The position numbers and the translations under genes were made by a program. The notes beneath the pieces were generated by a model, which had not been told where the DNA came from, ran no database searches, and was given only the letters and a program-made list of their open reading frames with translations. Below, piece by piece: positions 17,272 to 26,074 of a DNA stretch of 52,332 nucleotides; position 1 is the first letter of the stretch, and each line of letters begins with the position of its first letter. Source of the DNA: Flavobacteriales bacterium (lineage in GTDB: Bacteria > Bacteroidota > Bacteroidia > Flavobacteriales_F > PHOS-HE28); NCBI GenBank assembly GCA_013360395.1, contig JABWBQ010000016.1, positions 1-52,332 of the forward strand, read 5' to 3'.

Positions 17272-17279
17272 TAATTTTG
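17272..17279 (+). promoter_or_regulatory. Predicted -7 box (TAATTTTG) at the start of the third cassette
   Basis: TAATTTTG matches TAnnTTTG in full and lies 41 bases before the ATG at 17321, overlapping the presumed cassette boundary. It would let the AT-rich gene be expressed without an integron promoter. Confidence 0.5.
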
Positions 17280-17320
17280 CCGACCAACAGTAAACACAAA
17301 CAACAAAAAAACAAATTGGT

Positions 17321-17875
17321 ATGATCAAAAGAATGATACTTGCCATAGCATTATTGGTAACAACAGCGACAATTTACGCACAAGACGTAAAAAATGAAGC
17401 GGAGACAGTAAAAACAAAAATGGATGTTTTTGCTTCTAAAACAGGTGCAATAACAAAATTTGTTGACACCAAACTTCCCACTTTAAAAACCTTATATGCG
17501 GGAGCAGAAACAAGAGTAAGAAAAATTAGCAATGGAATTACATCGGCATATTTCTATCAAATTGTAAAGGAAGGAAAATACAGCAATAGTACAGCGTCAA
17601 TTGAATATTCGGACCTATTAGAAGTTTTGAAAGCGTTGAAAGTCCTAAAAGCAGAAGTTAGTAATGACGTTGCGGCTAATCCCGACTATCTTGAAAACAA
17701 GTTCATTACCGTTGATGGTTTCCATGTTGGTTATTATGTAAGTGATGGAAAGGCGAATTGGTATATAAAGCTTGAAAAATACGGCTCTGACAACACCGTT
17801 TTTATTGACAATGGGGATACAATAGAAAATGCATTTATAGAAGCTAAAAACAAAATTGACGAATTGAAAAAATAG
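17321..17875 (+). CDS. AT-rich cassette gene: small exported hypothetical protein
   Basis: I do not recognise a family. The 184-aa product starts with a clear signal peptide (MIKRMILAIALLVTTATIYA, cut before QD) and is then soluble, Lys/Asp/Glu-rich and without further membrane segments. It probably acts in the periplasm or outside. Codons are strongly A/T-ending (AAA, AAT, ATA, TTA), unlike all neighbours, so it was almost certainly acquired from a low-GC relative; the Bacteroidota-type -7 box and A-rich leader (AACAAAAAAACAAATTGGT) point to a Bacteroidota donor. It is followed directly by attC-like site 3. Confidence 0.85.
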   Translation: MIKRMILAIALLVTTATIYAQDVKNEAETVKTKMDVFASKTGAITKFVDTKLPTLKTLYAGAETRVRKISNGITSAYFYQIVKEGKYSNSTASIEYSDLLEVLKALKVLKAEVSNDVAANPDYLENKFITVDGFHVGYYVSDGKANWYIKLEKYGSDNTVFIDNGDTIENAFIEAKNKIDELKK

Positions 17876-17877
17876 AA

Positions 17878-18015
17878 CTACCACCCAAAAGGGTTTTGCG
17901 TCAGGCGGGCTGACGTGCAAACTTGGAGCTTTGTGCTACTATTCAAGTTCTGTGTTGGTTGACAGTTTTGTGCTCCGAAACCCGCCCGAACGCAAAGCCC
18001 CGAACCGTTAGATAC
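17878..18015. repeat. attC-like dyad element, site 3 (138 bp)
   Basis: Inner arms 17891-17909 (GGGTTTTGCGTCAGGCGGG) and 17981-18000 (CCCGCCCGAACGCAAAGCCC) pair at about 17 positions with one extra base on the right arm. The right end GTTAGATAC (18007-18015) fully matches GTTRRRY. The left end TACCACC is degenerate. Its length resembles the long Vibrio-type attC repeats. GC-rich chromosome resumes just after it. Confidence 0.45.
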
Positions 18016-18093
18016 ACGTCGAATTTCGACGGTTGCTATCCGGAAGCGCGTACTTGGCCTCTCACACAGGCTCCCTCTCCCGAACTTCGCCCC

Positions 18094-18996
18094 ATGCGCA
18101 TCCTCATCACCGGCAGCAACGGCCTGCTGGGCCAGAAGCTCGTGGCCGCCCTGCGGAAAGACCCCGCCGTGGTGCTCACGGCCACCAGCCGCGGCCCCGA
18201 TCGTAGTCCCGACCGGCTGGGCGACCGCTACCTGCCCATGGACATCACCGTGGCCGCCGAGGTGGATGCCGTGTTCGACCGCGTGTGCCCCGAGGCGGTG
18301 ATCCACACGGCCGCCATGACCAACGTGGACGCCTGCGAGCAGGACCCAGCGACCTGCCGCCTGCAGAACGTGACGGCCACCGGCCATCTGGTGCAGGCGG
18401 CCCAGCGCCACGGCACCCACTTCATCCACCTCAGCACCGATTTCATCTTCGACGGCCTGGCCGGCCCCTACCGCGAGGACGACAGCCCGGCCCCGCTGAG
18501 CGTGTACGGGCACAGCAAGCTGGAGAGCGAGCACCTGGTGCGCAACGCGGGCCTGGCGCGCTGGGCCATCGCCCGCACGATCATCGTGTACGGTGTGGCG
18601 CCGGGCCTCAGCCGCAGCAACGTGGTGCTGTGGGCCAAGGCGGCCCTGGAGAAAGGCGAACCCCTGCGTGTGGTGGACGACCAATGGCGCATGCCCACCC
18701 TGGCCGAGGACCTCGCCGACGGATGCATCCGCATCGCCCGGCGCGGTGCCACGGGCATCTTCCACCTCAGTGGTCCGGACGGCATGAGCATCCTGGAACT
18801 GGTCCGAAGGGTGGGGGCCTTCTTCGGGCTGGACACCGCGCCGGTGACACCCGTGAAGAGCGACAGCCTGGGGCAGCCGGCACGGCGCCCACCGCGGACC
18901 GGCTTCGTGCTGGACAAGGCCCGCCGCGAGCTGGGCTATGCACCGCGCGGCTTCGAGGAGGGCCTGGCCGTGGTGCGTGCGCAGCTCGCCGGCTGA
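18094..18996 (+). CDS. SDR-family NAD(P)-dependent oxidoreductase, RmlD-like
   Basis: A 300-aa extended short-chain dehydrogenase. ATG 18094 gives MRILITGSNGLLGQKLV with the dinucleotide-binding GxxGxxG (GSNGLLG). HTAAMTNVDACEQDP and the STDFIFDG block with YGHSKLESE (catalytic Tyr-x-x-x-Lys) are characteristic of RmlD (dTDP-4-dehydrorhamnose reductase, dTDP-L-rhamnose synthesis), though no rmlA/B/C genes are near and the length and C-terminus fit RmlD-like paralogues equally well. Cytoplasmic. It is the first gene after the cassette islet and is followed after 33 bases by the HhH gene, so it may lead an operon with it, apt and the dehydrogenase. Confidence 0.85.
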   Translation: MRILITGSNGLLGQKLVAALRKDPAVVLTATSRGPDRSPDRLGDRYLPMDITVAAEVDAVFDRVCPEAVIHTAAMTNVDACEQDPATCRLQNVTATGHLVQAAQRHGTHFIHLSTDFIFDGLAGPYREDDSPAPLSVYGHSKLESEHLVRNAGLARWAIARTIIVYGVAPGLSRSNVVLWAKAALEKGEPLRVVDDQWRMPTLAEDLADGCIRIARRGATGIFHLSGPDGMSILELVRRVGAFFGLDTAPVTPVKSDSLGQPARRPPRTGFVLDKARRELGYAPRGFEEGLAVVRAQLAG

Positions 18997-19029
18997 ACCG
19001 ATCGGCTACCTTGCTGCACACCCTGCAGC

Positions 19030-19962
19030 ATGCGCCGCACCGGCTGGAAGGACGCCTTCGCCATGCACCGCGCCGAAAGGCGCGGGCTACTGGTGCTCCT
19101 GCTTGCGATCGCCATCCTCGGCGGCTGGGCCGCTGTGCAACGGAGCCGACCGCCCGACCCGGCGCTGGTGGCTGCGGCCGAAGCCCGGCTGGCGTCGTGG
19201 ATGGCCGAGCAGCAGGCTGCGGACAGTATGCGGCGGGCCGCGCCGACCGCCCGGGCCGACAGCCTGTTCGCCTTCGACCCCAACAGCGCCACGGCCGAGG
19301 AATGGCGCCGGTTGGGGCTGAGCGAACGGCAGGTGCGCGGGGTGCTGAGCTACCTGGCGCACGGCGGCCGTTTCGAGCACCGCGAGGACCTGGCCCGGCT
19401 GCGCAGCCTGCATCCCGACCAAGTGGCCCGGCTGTTGCCCTACGTGCAGTTGCCGGACCGGCGGGAGAGTGGGGGAGCACCCGGTGGTGCGCAGCGATGG
19501 ACCGCGGACAGCACCCGCCGATGGACCCGTACGGAACGCCCGGCCGCGGCCGAACGGCGACCGCTGGAGCTGAACGGATGCGACAGCGCCGCACTCGTGG
19601 CCCTGCCCGGCGTGGGCCCCGCCTTCGCCCGCGGCATCCTGCGCTACCGCGAACAACTGGGCGGCTACCACAGCCTGGACCAGCTGGCCGAGGTTTACGT
19701 GCTGCAGGACAAGCCCGAGGCCGTGGCCCGGCTGCGCGAACTGCTTTGGGTGGATACCGCACTGGTGCGGCGGGTGCCCATGAACAGCGGCACCGTGGAG
19801 CAGCTGGCCGCCCATCCCTACCTGCGGTGGAAGCTGGCCAAGGCTTTGGTGGCCTACCGGCGCCAGCACGGGCCTTTCCGCACACCGGAGGATATGCGGG
19901 GCTGCGTGTTGATCGATGAAGGGACGCTCCGTACTTTCGCGCCCTATTTTTCGGTGAAGTAA
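19030..19962 (+). CDS. Helix-hairpin-helix (ComEA-like) membrane-anchored protein
   Basis: A 310-aa protein with a basic start and one N-terminal membrane segment (about 18-36, RRGLLVLLLAIAILGGWAAV). The rest carries three helix-hairpin-helix units: about 75-140 (FDPNSATAEEWRRLGLSE), about 178-240 (ELNGCDSAALVALPGVGPAFA, with the GVGP hairpin typical of DNA binding) and about 250-300 (MNSGTVEQLAAHPYLRWKLA). Two or three HhH units after a single anchor is the Bacteroidota form of ComEA-like proteins, which in competent bacteria bind incoming DNA in the periplasm. DNA uptake is inferred, not shown. Its stop shares one base with the apt start. Confidence 0.85.
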   Translation: MRRTGWKDAFAMHRAERRGLLVLLLAIAILGGWAAVQRSRPPDPALVAAAEARLASWMAEQQAADSMRRAAPTARADSLFAFDPNSATAEEWRRLGLSERQVRGVLSYLAHGGRFEHREDLARLRSLHPDQVARLLPYVQLPDRRESGGAPGGAQRWTADSTRRWTRTERPAAAERRPLELNGCDSAALVALPGVGPAFARGILRYREQLGGYHSLDQLAEVYVLQDKPEAVARLRELLWVDTALVRRVPMNSGTVEQLAAHPYLRWKLAKALVAYRRQHGPFRTPEDMRGCVLIDEGTLRTFAPYFSVK

Positions 19963-20492
19963 TGCTTCTACAGGACCGGTTGCAGGCCGCCATCCGCGCG
20001 GTGCCTGATTTTCCCAAGCCCGGGATCCTGTTCCGCGATATCACCCCGGTGATGGAGGACCCCGCCCTGAGCCAGGCGGTGGTGGACGGCTTCGTGGAGC
20101 GCCTCCAGGGCCGCCGGGTGGATGCCATCGCCGGCATAGAAAGCCGCGGTTTCCTCTACGGCATGCCCCTGGCCTTGAAGCTGGGCGTGCCCTTCGTCAC
20201 CGTGCGCAAGAAGGGCAAGCTGCCCCACCGCACCGTGAGCACCCGCTACGCCCTCGAGTATGGCAGTGCCGAGATCGAGATGCATGTGGACGTGGTGCGG
20301 CCCGGCATGCAGGTGCTGGTGCACGACGATCTGCTGGCCACCGGGGGCACCGCCGCCGCCGCCGCCGACCTGATCCGCCTCCAAGGCGGGACCGTCGCGG
20401 GCTTCACCTTCGTCATCGAACTCGCCACCTTGTCGGGTGCCGATCGCCTGCGCCCCTACGGCGCCGAGATCATCCGCCTGGTGACCTATTGA
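19962..20492 (+). CDS. apt: Adenine phosphoribosyltransferase
   Basis: A 176-aa purine-salvage enzyme that converts adenine and PRPP to AMP. The PRPP-binding motif is [17 protein letters not shown], and [15 protein letters not shown] at 15-29 is the standard APRT N-terminal segment. [14 protein letters not shown] and VRKKGKLPH complete the active site. The length is typical (170-180). The ATG at 19962 overlaps the preceding TAA by one base, so translation is likely coupled to the HhH gene; 7 bases separate it from the acyl-CoA dehydrogenase. Confidence 0.96.
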   Translation: MLLQDRLQAAIRAVPDFPKPGILFRDITPVMEDPALSQAVVDGFVERLQGRRVDAIAGIESRGFLYGMPLALKLGVPFVTVRKKGKLPHRTVSTRYALEYGSAEIEMHVDVVRPGMQVLVHDDLLATGGTAAAAADLIRLQGGTVAGFTFVIELATLSGADRLRPYGAEIIRLVTY

Positions 20493-20499
20493 ACGGACC

Positions 20500-21642
20500 A
20501 TGGAATTCACCACCACCGAGGACCAGACCCTCATCGCACGATCCGTGCGCGACCTGTGCGAACGTGAACTGCGCCCCCACGTGATGGATTGGGACGAGCG
20601 CCAGCACATGCCCATCGACCTGTTCAAGCAGCACTTCGGCCCGGCCGGCATGCTGGGCGTGCTGGTGCCCGAGGCCTATGGCGGTGCCGGCCTGGGCTAC
20701 TTCGAGTACATCACCACCATCGTGGGCACCGCCAGGATCTGCGGCAGCGTGGGCCTGAGCGTGGCGGCGCACAACAGCCTGTGCACCGGCCACATCCTGG
20801 CCTTCGGCAACGAGGAACAGAAGCGCAAGTGGCTGCCCAAGCTGGCCAGCGGCCAGTGGCTGGGGGCCTGGGCCCTCACCGAGCCCAACACCGGCAGCGA
20901 TGCCATGCGCATGAAATGCACCGCCCGCAAGGAGGGCAACGAATGGGTGTTGAACGGCACCAAGTGCTGGATCACCCACGGCATAAGCAGCGACGTGGTG
21001 GTGGCCATCGTGCGCACCGGCGAACTGCTGGACAGCAAGGGCATGACGGCCTTTGTGATCGAGCGCGGCACCAAGGGCCTGAAGGCCGGCAAGAAGGAGA
21101 ACAAGCTGGGCATGCGCGCCAGCGAGACCGCCGAGGTGATCTTCGAGGAATGCCGGGTGCCGCAGGAGAACGTGCTGGGCGAGGTGGGCCAGGGCTTCCA
21201 GCAGGCCATGAAGATCCTGGACGGAGGCCGCATCAGCATCGCCGCCCTCAGCCTGGGCATCGCCAAGGGGGCCTTCGAGGCCAGTGTGAAGTACGCCAAG
21301 GAACGGCAGCAGTTCGGCCAGCCCATCGCCAACTTCCAGGCCATCTCCTTCAAGCTGGCCGACATGGCCACCCGCATCGAGGCCGCCGAACTGCTCACCC
21401 TCCAGGCCGCCGACCTCAAGAACCGCGGGCAGCGCATGACCAAGGAAAGCGCCATGGCCAAGTACTACGCCAGCGAGGTGGCCGTGTGGGCCAGCAACGA
21501 GGCCGTGCAGATCTTCGGCGGTTACGGCTACACCAAGGACTTCCCTGTGGAGAAGTTCTACCGCGACAGCAAGCTCTGCACCATCGGCGAGGGCACCAGC
21601 GAGATCCAGAAGCTGGTGATCGGCCGGGAGGTGTTGAAGTGA
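20500..21642 (+). CDS. Acyl-CoA dehydrogenase (short/medium-chain type)
   Basis: A 380-aa FAD enzyme that inserts the alpha-beta double bond in acyl-CoA during fatty-acid or branched-chain amino-acid breakdown. Domain order is standard: N-terminal helices ([15 protein letters not shown]), FAD-binding beta-domain ([20 protein letters not shown]), C-terminal helices ([32 protein letters not shown]). The catalytic base is Glu364 in GEGTSEIQ, the position used by short- and medium-chain enzymes. The electron acceptor would be ETF. The substrate cannot be told from sequence alone. It ends the rmlD-HhH-apt group. Confidence 0.95.
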   Translation: MEFTTTEDQTLIARSVRDLCERELRPHVMDWDERQHMPIDLFKQHFGPAGMLGVLVPEAYGGAGLGYFEYITTIVGTARICGSVGLSVAAHNSLCTGHILAFGNEEQKRKWLPKLASGQWLGAWALTEPNTGSDAMRMKCTARKEGNEWVLNGTKCWITHGISSDVVVAIVRTGELLDSKGMTAFVIERGTKGLKAGKKENKLGMRASETAEVIFEECRVPQENVLGEVGQGFQQAMKILDGGRISIAALSLGIAKGAFEASVKYAKERQQFGQPIANFQAISFKLADMATRIEAAELLTLQAADLKNRGQRMTKESAMAKYYASEVAVWASNEAVQIFGGYGYTKDFPVEKFYRDSKLCTIGEGTSEIQKLVIGREVLK

Positions 21643-21648
21643 ACCGAC

Positions 21649-21678
21649 TTGCACGGATCGCCCGGAGAACTATCTTTG
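21649..21678 (+). promoter_or_regulatory. Predicted promoter of rpsU (TTG-N19-TATCTTTG)
   Basis: TTG at 21649-21651 and TATCTTTG at 21671-21678 with a 19-base spacer match the Bacteroidota -33/-7 promoter closely. The ATG of rpsU is 24 bases downstream. Confidence 0.7.
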
Positions 21679-21702
21679 CACCCCCTTCGAACAAAAGGAC
21701 CC

Positions 21703-21894
21703 ATGCTGATCATCCCTGTCAAGGAAGGCGAGAGCATCGACAAGGCGCTCAAGAAGTTCAAGAAGAAGTTCGAGCGCACCGGCACCATGCGCGCCCTGCG
21801 CAAGCGCCAGAGCTTCACCAAGCCTTCGGTGGCACGGCGCAAGGAGATCATCCGCGCCGCCTACAAGCTGAAGACGTACAGCGTGGAGCAATAA
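21703..21894 (+). CDS. rpsU: 30S ribosomal protein S21
   Basis: A 63-aa basic ribosomal protein of the small subunit platform near the anti-Shine-Dalgarno end of 16S rRNA. The start ATG 21703 gives MLIIPVKEGESIDKALKKFK, and ALRKRQSFTKPSVARR is the S21 core. An upstream in-frame ATG (21649) lies in the promoter -33 box and is rejected. S21 matters for mRNA selection; in Bacteroidota, which mostly avoid Shine-Dalgarno pairing, it helps occlude the anti-SD (established for Flavobacterium ribosomes). The gene has its own promoter and is followed after 67 bases by xerC. Confidence 0.97.
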   Translation: MLIIPVKEGESIDKALKKFKKKFERTGTMRALRKRQSFTKPSVARRKEIIRAAYKLKTYSVEQ

Positions 21895-21961
21895 GCCCGC
21901 GCGTTCCGCCGTATCGATAGGCGAGGGGTCCATCGGACCTTTCGCCTATCTTGCTTTCCGG

Positions 21962-22867
21962 ATGTCCCTCGAGCGCTTCCTGGAGCACCTGGCCTACGAG
22001 AAACGGTGCAGCCCCCACACCCTGGCCGCCTACCGGCGCGACCTGGAGCAGTTCGCCGCGCACCTGTCCGCGCAAGGGGCCGATGGGCTCGACACCGCGC
22101 AGGGCGGCGACGTGCGCGAGTGGGTCATGCAGCGCATGCACGGTGGGGCCGGTGCGCGCACCGTGGGCCGGCAGTTGAGCGCCCTGCGCGCCTATTACCG
22201 CTTCGCCCGCACCACCGGGGCGGTGGAAGGCGACCCCACGGCCCTGGTGGAGCCCCCCAAGGCCCCCAAGCGCCTGCCCACCTTCGTGCCCGAGGGCCGC
22301 ATGGCCCCCCTGTTCGACCCGGCCGGCCCCGCCGTCCAGCTGCGCCCCGAGGAGCGCCTGGTGCTGGAGCTGCTGTACGGCACCGGCATCCGCCTGGCCG
22401 AGCTGCTGGGCCTCACCAGGGCCGCCGTGGACCTGCAAAAGGGCACCATACGCGTGCTGGGCAAGCGCAACAAGGAACGCATCGTGCCCCTGCCCGACGG
22501 CACCATCGAGGCCATCCGGGCTTATCTTGCACAGCGACCCGCCACGGACCCCGATGTGCCCCTGTTGTTGGGGCCCACCGGGGAACCCCTGGCACGGCGC
22601 AGCGTACAACGGCTTGTCCAACGCGTGCTCGCCACCGTGACCACCCTCGAAAAACGTAGCCCCCACGTGCTGCGGCACACCTATGCCACGCACCTGCTGG
22701 ACCACGGGGCCGACCTCAACGCCGTGAAGGAGCTCCTGGGCCATGCCAACCTGGCGGCCACCCAGGTGTACACCCACAACACGGTGGAGAAGCTCCGCCA
22801 GGTGCATGCACAGGCCCACCCGCGCGGCGGGGGCGCAGCAACCCATAAACGAACTGAGAGACCATGA
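21962..22867 (+). CDS. xerC: Tyrosine recombinase XerC
   Basis: A 301-aa site-specific recombinase that resolves chromosome dimers at dif. The N-terminal SAM-like core-binding domain (FLEHLAYEKRCSPHTLAAYR) is followed by the catalytic domain with all expected residues: Arg144 (GTGIRLAEL), Lys168, His235 and Arg238 (HVLRHTYATHLL), His261 (LLGHANL) and nucleophile Tyr270 (QVYTHNT). The size and absence of an additional insertion mark it as a housekeeping Xer protein rather than an integron integrase. The stop overlaps the hpf start (ATGA). A TATCTTGC sequence about 10 bases before the ATG may be a -7 box variant. Confidence 0.93.
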   Translation: MSLERFLEHLAYEKRCSPHTLAAYRRDLEQFAAHLSAQGADGLDTAQGGDVREWVMQRMHGGAGARTVGRQLSALRAYYRFARTTGAVEGDPTALVEPPKAPKRLPTFVPEGRMAPLFDPAGPAVQLRPEERLVLELLYGTGIRLAELLGLTRAAVDLQKGTIRVLGKRNKERIVPLPDGTIEAIRAYLAQRPATDPDVPLLLGPTGEPLARRSVQRLVQRVLATVTTLEKRSPHVLRHTYATHLLDHGADLNAVKELLGHANLAATQVYTHNTVEKLRQVHAQAHPRGGGAATHKRTERP

Positions 22868-23166
22868 ACGTGAACGTGCATTCGATCCATTTCGACGCCG
22901 ACAACAAGCTCGTGAGCTTCATCCGCGAACGGCTCCAGAAACTCACCCTGTTCCACGACCGCATCCTGAACAGTGAGGTCTTCCTGCGTTTGGAACACGA
23001 CGGGGACGACCGGCGCAACAAGGTGGTGGAGGTGCGCATGGCCGTGCCCGGCCGGGAGCTCTTCGCCAAACGCAACAGCAAAAGCTTCGAGGAGGCCACC
23101 GACCAGGTGGCCGAGGCCATCCGGCGGCAGCTGGAGCGCTCGAAGACCCGCGCCAAACAGGTTTGA
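22864..23166 (+). CDS. hpf: Ribosome hibernation-promoting factor, short form (HPF/RaiA)
   Basis: A 100-aa protein of the HPF/YfiA beta-alpha-beta-beta-beta-alpha fold that binds the 30S decoding channel and stabilises idle ribosomes. It begins MNVNVHSIHFDADNKLVSFI and carries VEVRMAVPGRELFAKRNS and the second helix SFEEATDQVAEAIRRQLER. It lacks the C-terminal dimerisation domain of long HPF. Its ATG overlaps the xerC stop, so the two are translationally coupled; the xerC-hpf pair upstream of tRNAs and tuf is common in Bacteroidota. Confidence 0.93.
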   Translation: MNVNVHSIHFDADNKLVSFIRERLQKLTLFHDRILNSEVFLRLEHDGDDRRNKVVEVRMAVPGRELFAKRNSKSFEEATDQVAEAIRRQLERSKTRAKQV

Positions 23167-23197
23167 CGACCGGCCGGAACGGCCGGAACACCGCGTC

Positions 23198-23228
23198 CGC
23201 AGGGCTCCGCTTGAAGTGGGGCCCTGCG
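23198..23228 (+). terminator. Terminator-like hairpin after hpf
   Basis: CGCAGGGC (23198-23205) pairs with GCCCTGCG (23221-23228); the stem continues inward to about 13 pairs around TTGAA. There is no good T-run; it ends 5 bases before the -33 box of the tRNA-tuf promoter. Confidence 0.5.
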
Positions 23229-23232
23229 TGTG

Positions 23233-23263
23233 TTTGGAGGTGCCGGGAAGTTTCCTACATTTG
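23233..23263 (+). promoter_or_regulatory. Predicted promoter of the tRNA-tuf-secE-nusG-ribosomal operon (TTTG-N19-TACATTTG)
   Basis: TTTG at 23233-23236, a 19-base spacer and TACATTTG at 23256-23263 form the best match in the window to the Bacteroidota primary-sigma promoter. It lies 67 bases before the first tRNA. Confidence 0.8.
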
Positions 23264-23330
23264 CAGGCCCAATTCCCGGGGAGGCCTCTTCGGGAGGTGG
23301 GTGAAAGGCGTTCTTTCGCTTGCTGTACGT

Positions 23331-23403
23331 GCCAATGTAGCTCAGCTGGTAGAGCAGCTGATTTGTAATCAGCAGGTCGGGGGTTCGAATCCGTCCATTG
23401 GCT
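23331..23403 (+). tRNA. tRNA-Thr (anticodon TGT)
   Basis: 73 bases. Acceptor stem GCCAATG / CATTGGC, D-arm AGCTCAGCTGGTAGAGC, anticodon loop TTTGTAA giving TGT, and T-loop GGTTCGAATCC. The discriminator base is T and CCA is not encoded. Confidence 0.97.
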
Positions 23404-23417
23404 CCGTGATCGGAACA

Positions 23418-23500
23418 GGGGAGATACCCAAGCGGCCAACGGGGGCAGACTGTAAATCTGCTGCTTCACAGCTTCGTAGGTTCGAATCCTGCTCTCCCCA
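23418..23500 (+). tRNA. tRNA-Tyr (anticodon GTA)
   Basis: 83 bases, class II with a long variable arm. Acceptor GGGGAGA / TCTCCCC, discriminator A. Anticodon loop CTGTAAA gives GTA. An encoded CCA follows at 23501-23503, unlike the neighbouring tRNAs. Confidence 0.96.
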
Positions 23501-23556
23501 CCAATTGCTCACGGAGCCATGTCCCGGCCTGCCCCCCACGATCGGCCATCCTTCAA

Positions 23557-23629
23557 GCGGGAGTAGCTCAGTTGGTAGAGCATCAGCCTTCCAAGCTGAA
23601 TGTCGCGGGTTCGAGTCTCGTCTCCCGCT
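23557..23629 (+). tRNA. tRNA-Gly (anticodon TCC)
   Basis: Acceptor GCGGGAG / CTCCCGC, discriminator T; anticodon loop CTTCCAA gives TCC; T-loop GGTTCGAGTCT. No encoded CCA. Confidence 0.96.
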
Positions 23630-23688
23630 CTTCCACCACACGGAGGCCGGGCGCCCCAAGGCCCGCCAAACCCTCCACCAGAACATCG

Positions 23689-23760
<72 letters not shown>

Positions 23761-23864
23761 CCGCCGGGCCGGCTGCGGCTCCATCCCGCCCCAAGCGGGG
23801 AGGCACGTGCGACAGGTGAACGGACAGATCGACAACAGAGAACACCCATAACGACCGAACGACA

Positions 23865-25052
<1,188 letters not shown>

Positions 25053-25074
25053 GCACAACGACCCAAGGTGGCCG

Positions 25075-25102
25075 GGCCGGTCCGCCGCAAGGTGGACCGG
25101 CC
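25075..25102 (+). terminator. GCAA-tetraloop hairpin between tuf and tRNA-Trp
   Basis: A 12-bp stem (GGCCGGTCCGCC / GGTGGACCGGCC, one G-U) closed by GCAA, 22 bases after the tuf stop. There is no T-run, so it may be a leaky terminator or an RNA-processing structure rather than a full stop. Confidence 0.45.
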
Positions 25103-25128
25103 TTCGCCGCCGAAAACGGACACAACGA

Positions 25129-25201
25129 ACGGGTGTAGCTCAATTGGTAGAGCGACGGTCTCCAAAACCGTAGGCTGCGGGTTCGATTCCTGCCACCCGT
25201 G
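25129..25201 (+). tRNA. tRNA-Trp (anticodon CCA)
   Basis: 73 bases. Acceptor ACGGGTG / CACCCGT, discriminator G; anticodon loop CTCCAAA gives CCA; T-loop GGTTCGATTCC. It sits between tuf and secE, as in many bacteria. Confidence 0.97.
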
Positions 25202-25219
25202 CCCAAGCAAGCGATCAAC

Positions 25220-25447
25220 GTGGCAAGCTTCAAGACATACCTGAGCGAGAGCTACAACGAGCTCGTCAACAAGGTCTCCTGGCCCACCTGGAAGGAGCTC
25301 CAGAGCAGCGCCATCGTTGTGCTCGTCACCGCCCTCATCATCAGCCTGGTGGTGTTCGCCATGGACTACATCTTCGGGGTGCAGAACATGGCCAACACCT
25401 CCTTCTGGAAGGGGATCCTCGGTTTCATCTACAAACTGATGAGCTGA
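25220..25447 (+). CDS. secE: Preprotein translocase subunit SecE
   Basis: A 75-aa single-span SecE, an essential clamp of the SecY channel. I place the start at GTG 25220 (then ASFKTYLSESYNELVNKVSW). Frames extending to 25199 would begin inside tRNA-Trp. The amphipathic helix with KVSWPTWKEL is the SecE signature, followed by one membrane segment (about 28-48, SSAIVVLVTALIISLVVFAMDY). Only 18 bases separate the tRNA from this start, so the translation signal must form right after tRNA release. nusG follows after 2 bases. Confidence 0.93.
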   Translation: MASFKTYLSESYNELVNKVSWPTWKELQSSAIVVLVTALIISLVVFAMDYIFGVQNMANTSFWKGILGFIYKLMS

Positions 25448-25449
25448 CC

Positions 25450-26007
25450 ATGGCCGTAGCGACCGCCAACCGCAAGTGGTACGTCATCCGCGCCATCTCC
25501 GGCAAGGAGAAGAAGGTGAAGGAGCTGATCGAGAACGAGGTCAAGCGCTCCAACATGGGCACCTACATCACCCAGGTGCTCATCCCCACCGAGAAGTTCT
25601 ACCAGATCCGCGACGGGAAGAAGGTGAGCAAGGAACGCAACTTCTTCCCGGGCTACGTGCTGATGGAGGCCGACCTGACCGGTGAGATCGCCCACAGCAT
25701 CAAGAACCTGCCCAACGTGATCGGCTTCCTCGGGGCCGAGAAGGGGGGCGACCCCGTGCCCCTGCGCCAGAGCGAGGTGAACCGCATCCTGGGCACCGTG
25801 GATGAACTGGCCGAGACCGAGGAGGCCATCCACAACCCCTACCACGTGGGCGAGGGCGTGAAGGTGATCGACGGTCCCTTCAACGGCTTCAACGGCGTGA
25901 TCGAGGAGATCAACGAGGACAAGAAGAAACTGCGCGTGATGGTCAAGATCTTCGGCAGGAAGACCCCGCTGGAACTGAGCTTCATGCAGGTGGAAAAGGA
26001 GGTCTAG
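25450..26007 (+). CDS. nusG: Transcription termination/antitermination factor NusG
   Basis: A 185-aa factor that binds RNA polymerase and suppresses pausing or couples it to Rho and ribosomes. The N-terminal NGN domain starts at [17 protein letters not shown] and includes [13 protein letters not shown]; the C-terminal KOW domain starts around [17 protein letters not shown]. Length is standard for Bacteroidota. It directly follows secE, the conserved secE-nusG order, and precedes rplK by 67 bases. Confidence 0.98.
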   Translation: MAVATANRKWYVIRAISGKEKKVKELIENEVKRSNMGTYITQVLIPTEKFYQIRDGKKVSKERNFFPGYVLMEADLTGEIAHSIKNLPNVIGFLGAEKGGDPVPLRQSEVNRILGTVDELAETEEAIHNPYHVGEGVKVIDGPFNGFNGVIEEINEDKKKLRVMVKIFGRKTPLELSFMQVEKEV

Positions 26008-26074
26008 AAAAGAAACCAACCGTCCGAGTCCCGCACCGAACGCGGGACGCCAACCAGGACACAAAACCAGAACA

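Larger units (their letters stand above)
15896..18015. mobile_element. Integrase-less integron cassette array (CALIN-like), three cassettes
   Basis: Four dyad elements divide this stretch into three segments. The first bases of each segment are the reverse complement of the R''-like core at its end: GTTAGGTGCC (15896) with GGCACCTAAC (16982-16991), perfect; GTTCAGAGCC (17063-17072) with GGCTCAGAAC (17184-17193), 9 of 10; and GGTGGTA (from 17267) with TACCACC (17879-17885), perfect. Such pairing is expected when each segment can circularise and rebuild its own attC. Base composition changes between segments, the third being strongly AT-rich against a GC-rich chromosome. Orientation cannot be fixed: the first segment's genes are sense in one orientation and the third's in the other. 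No IntI gene is in the window. Confidence 0.45.

Noticed and set aside
21962-22867. The tyrosine recombinase as the integrase of the cassette array
   Set aside because: It is 4 kb away, has housekeeping Xer length without the extra helix region of IntI, and is coupled to hpf; it is best read as XerC.
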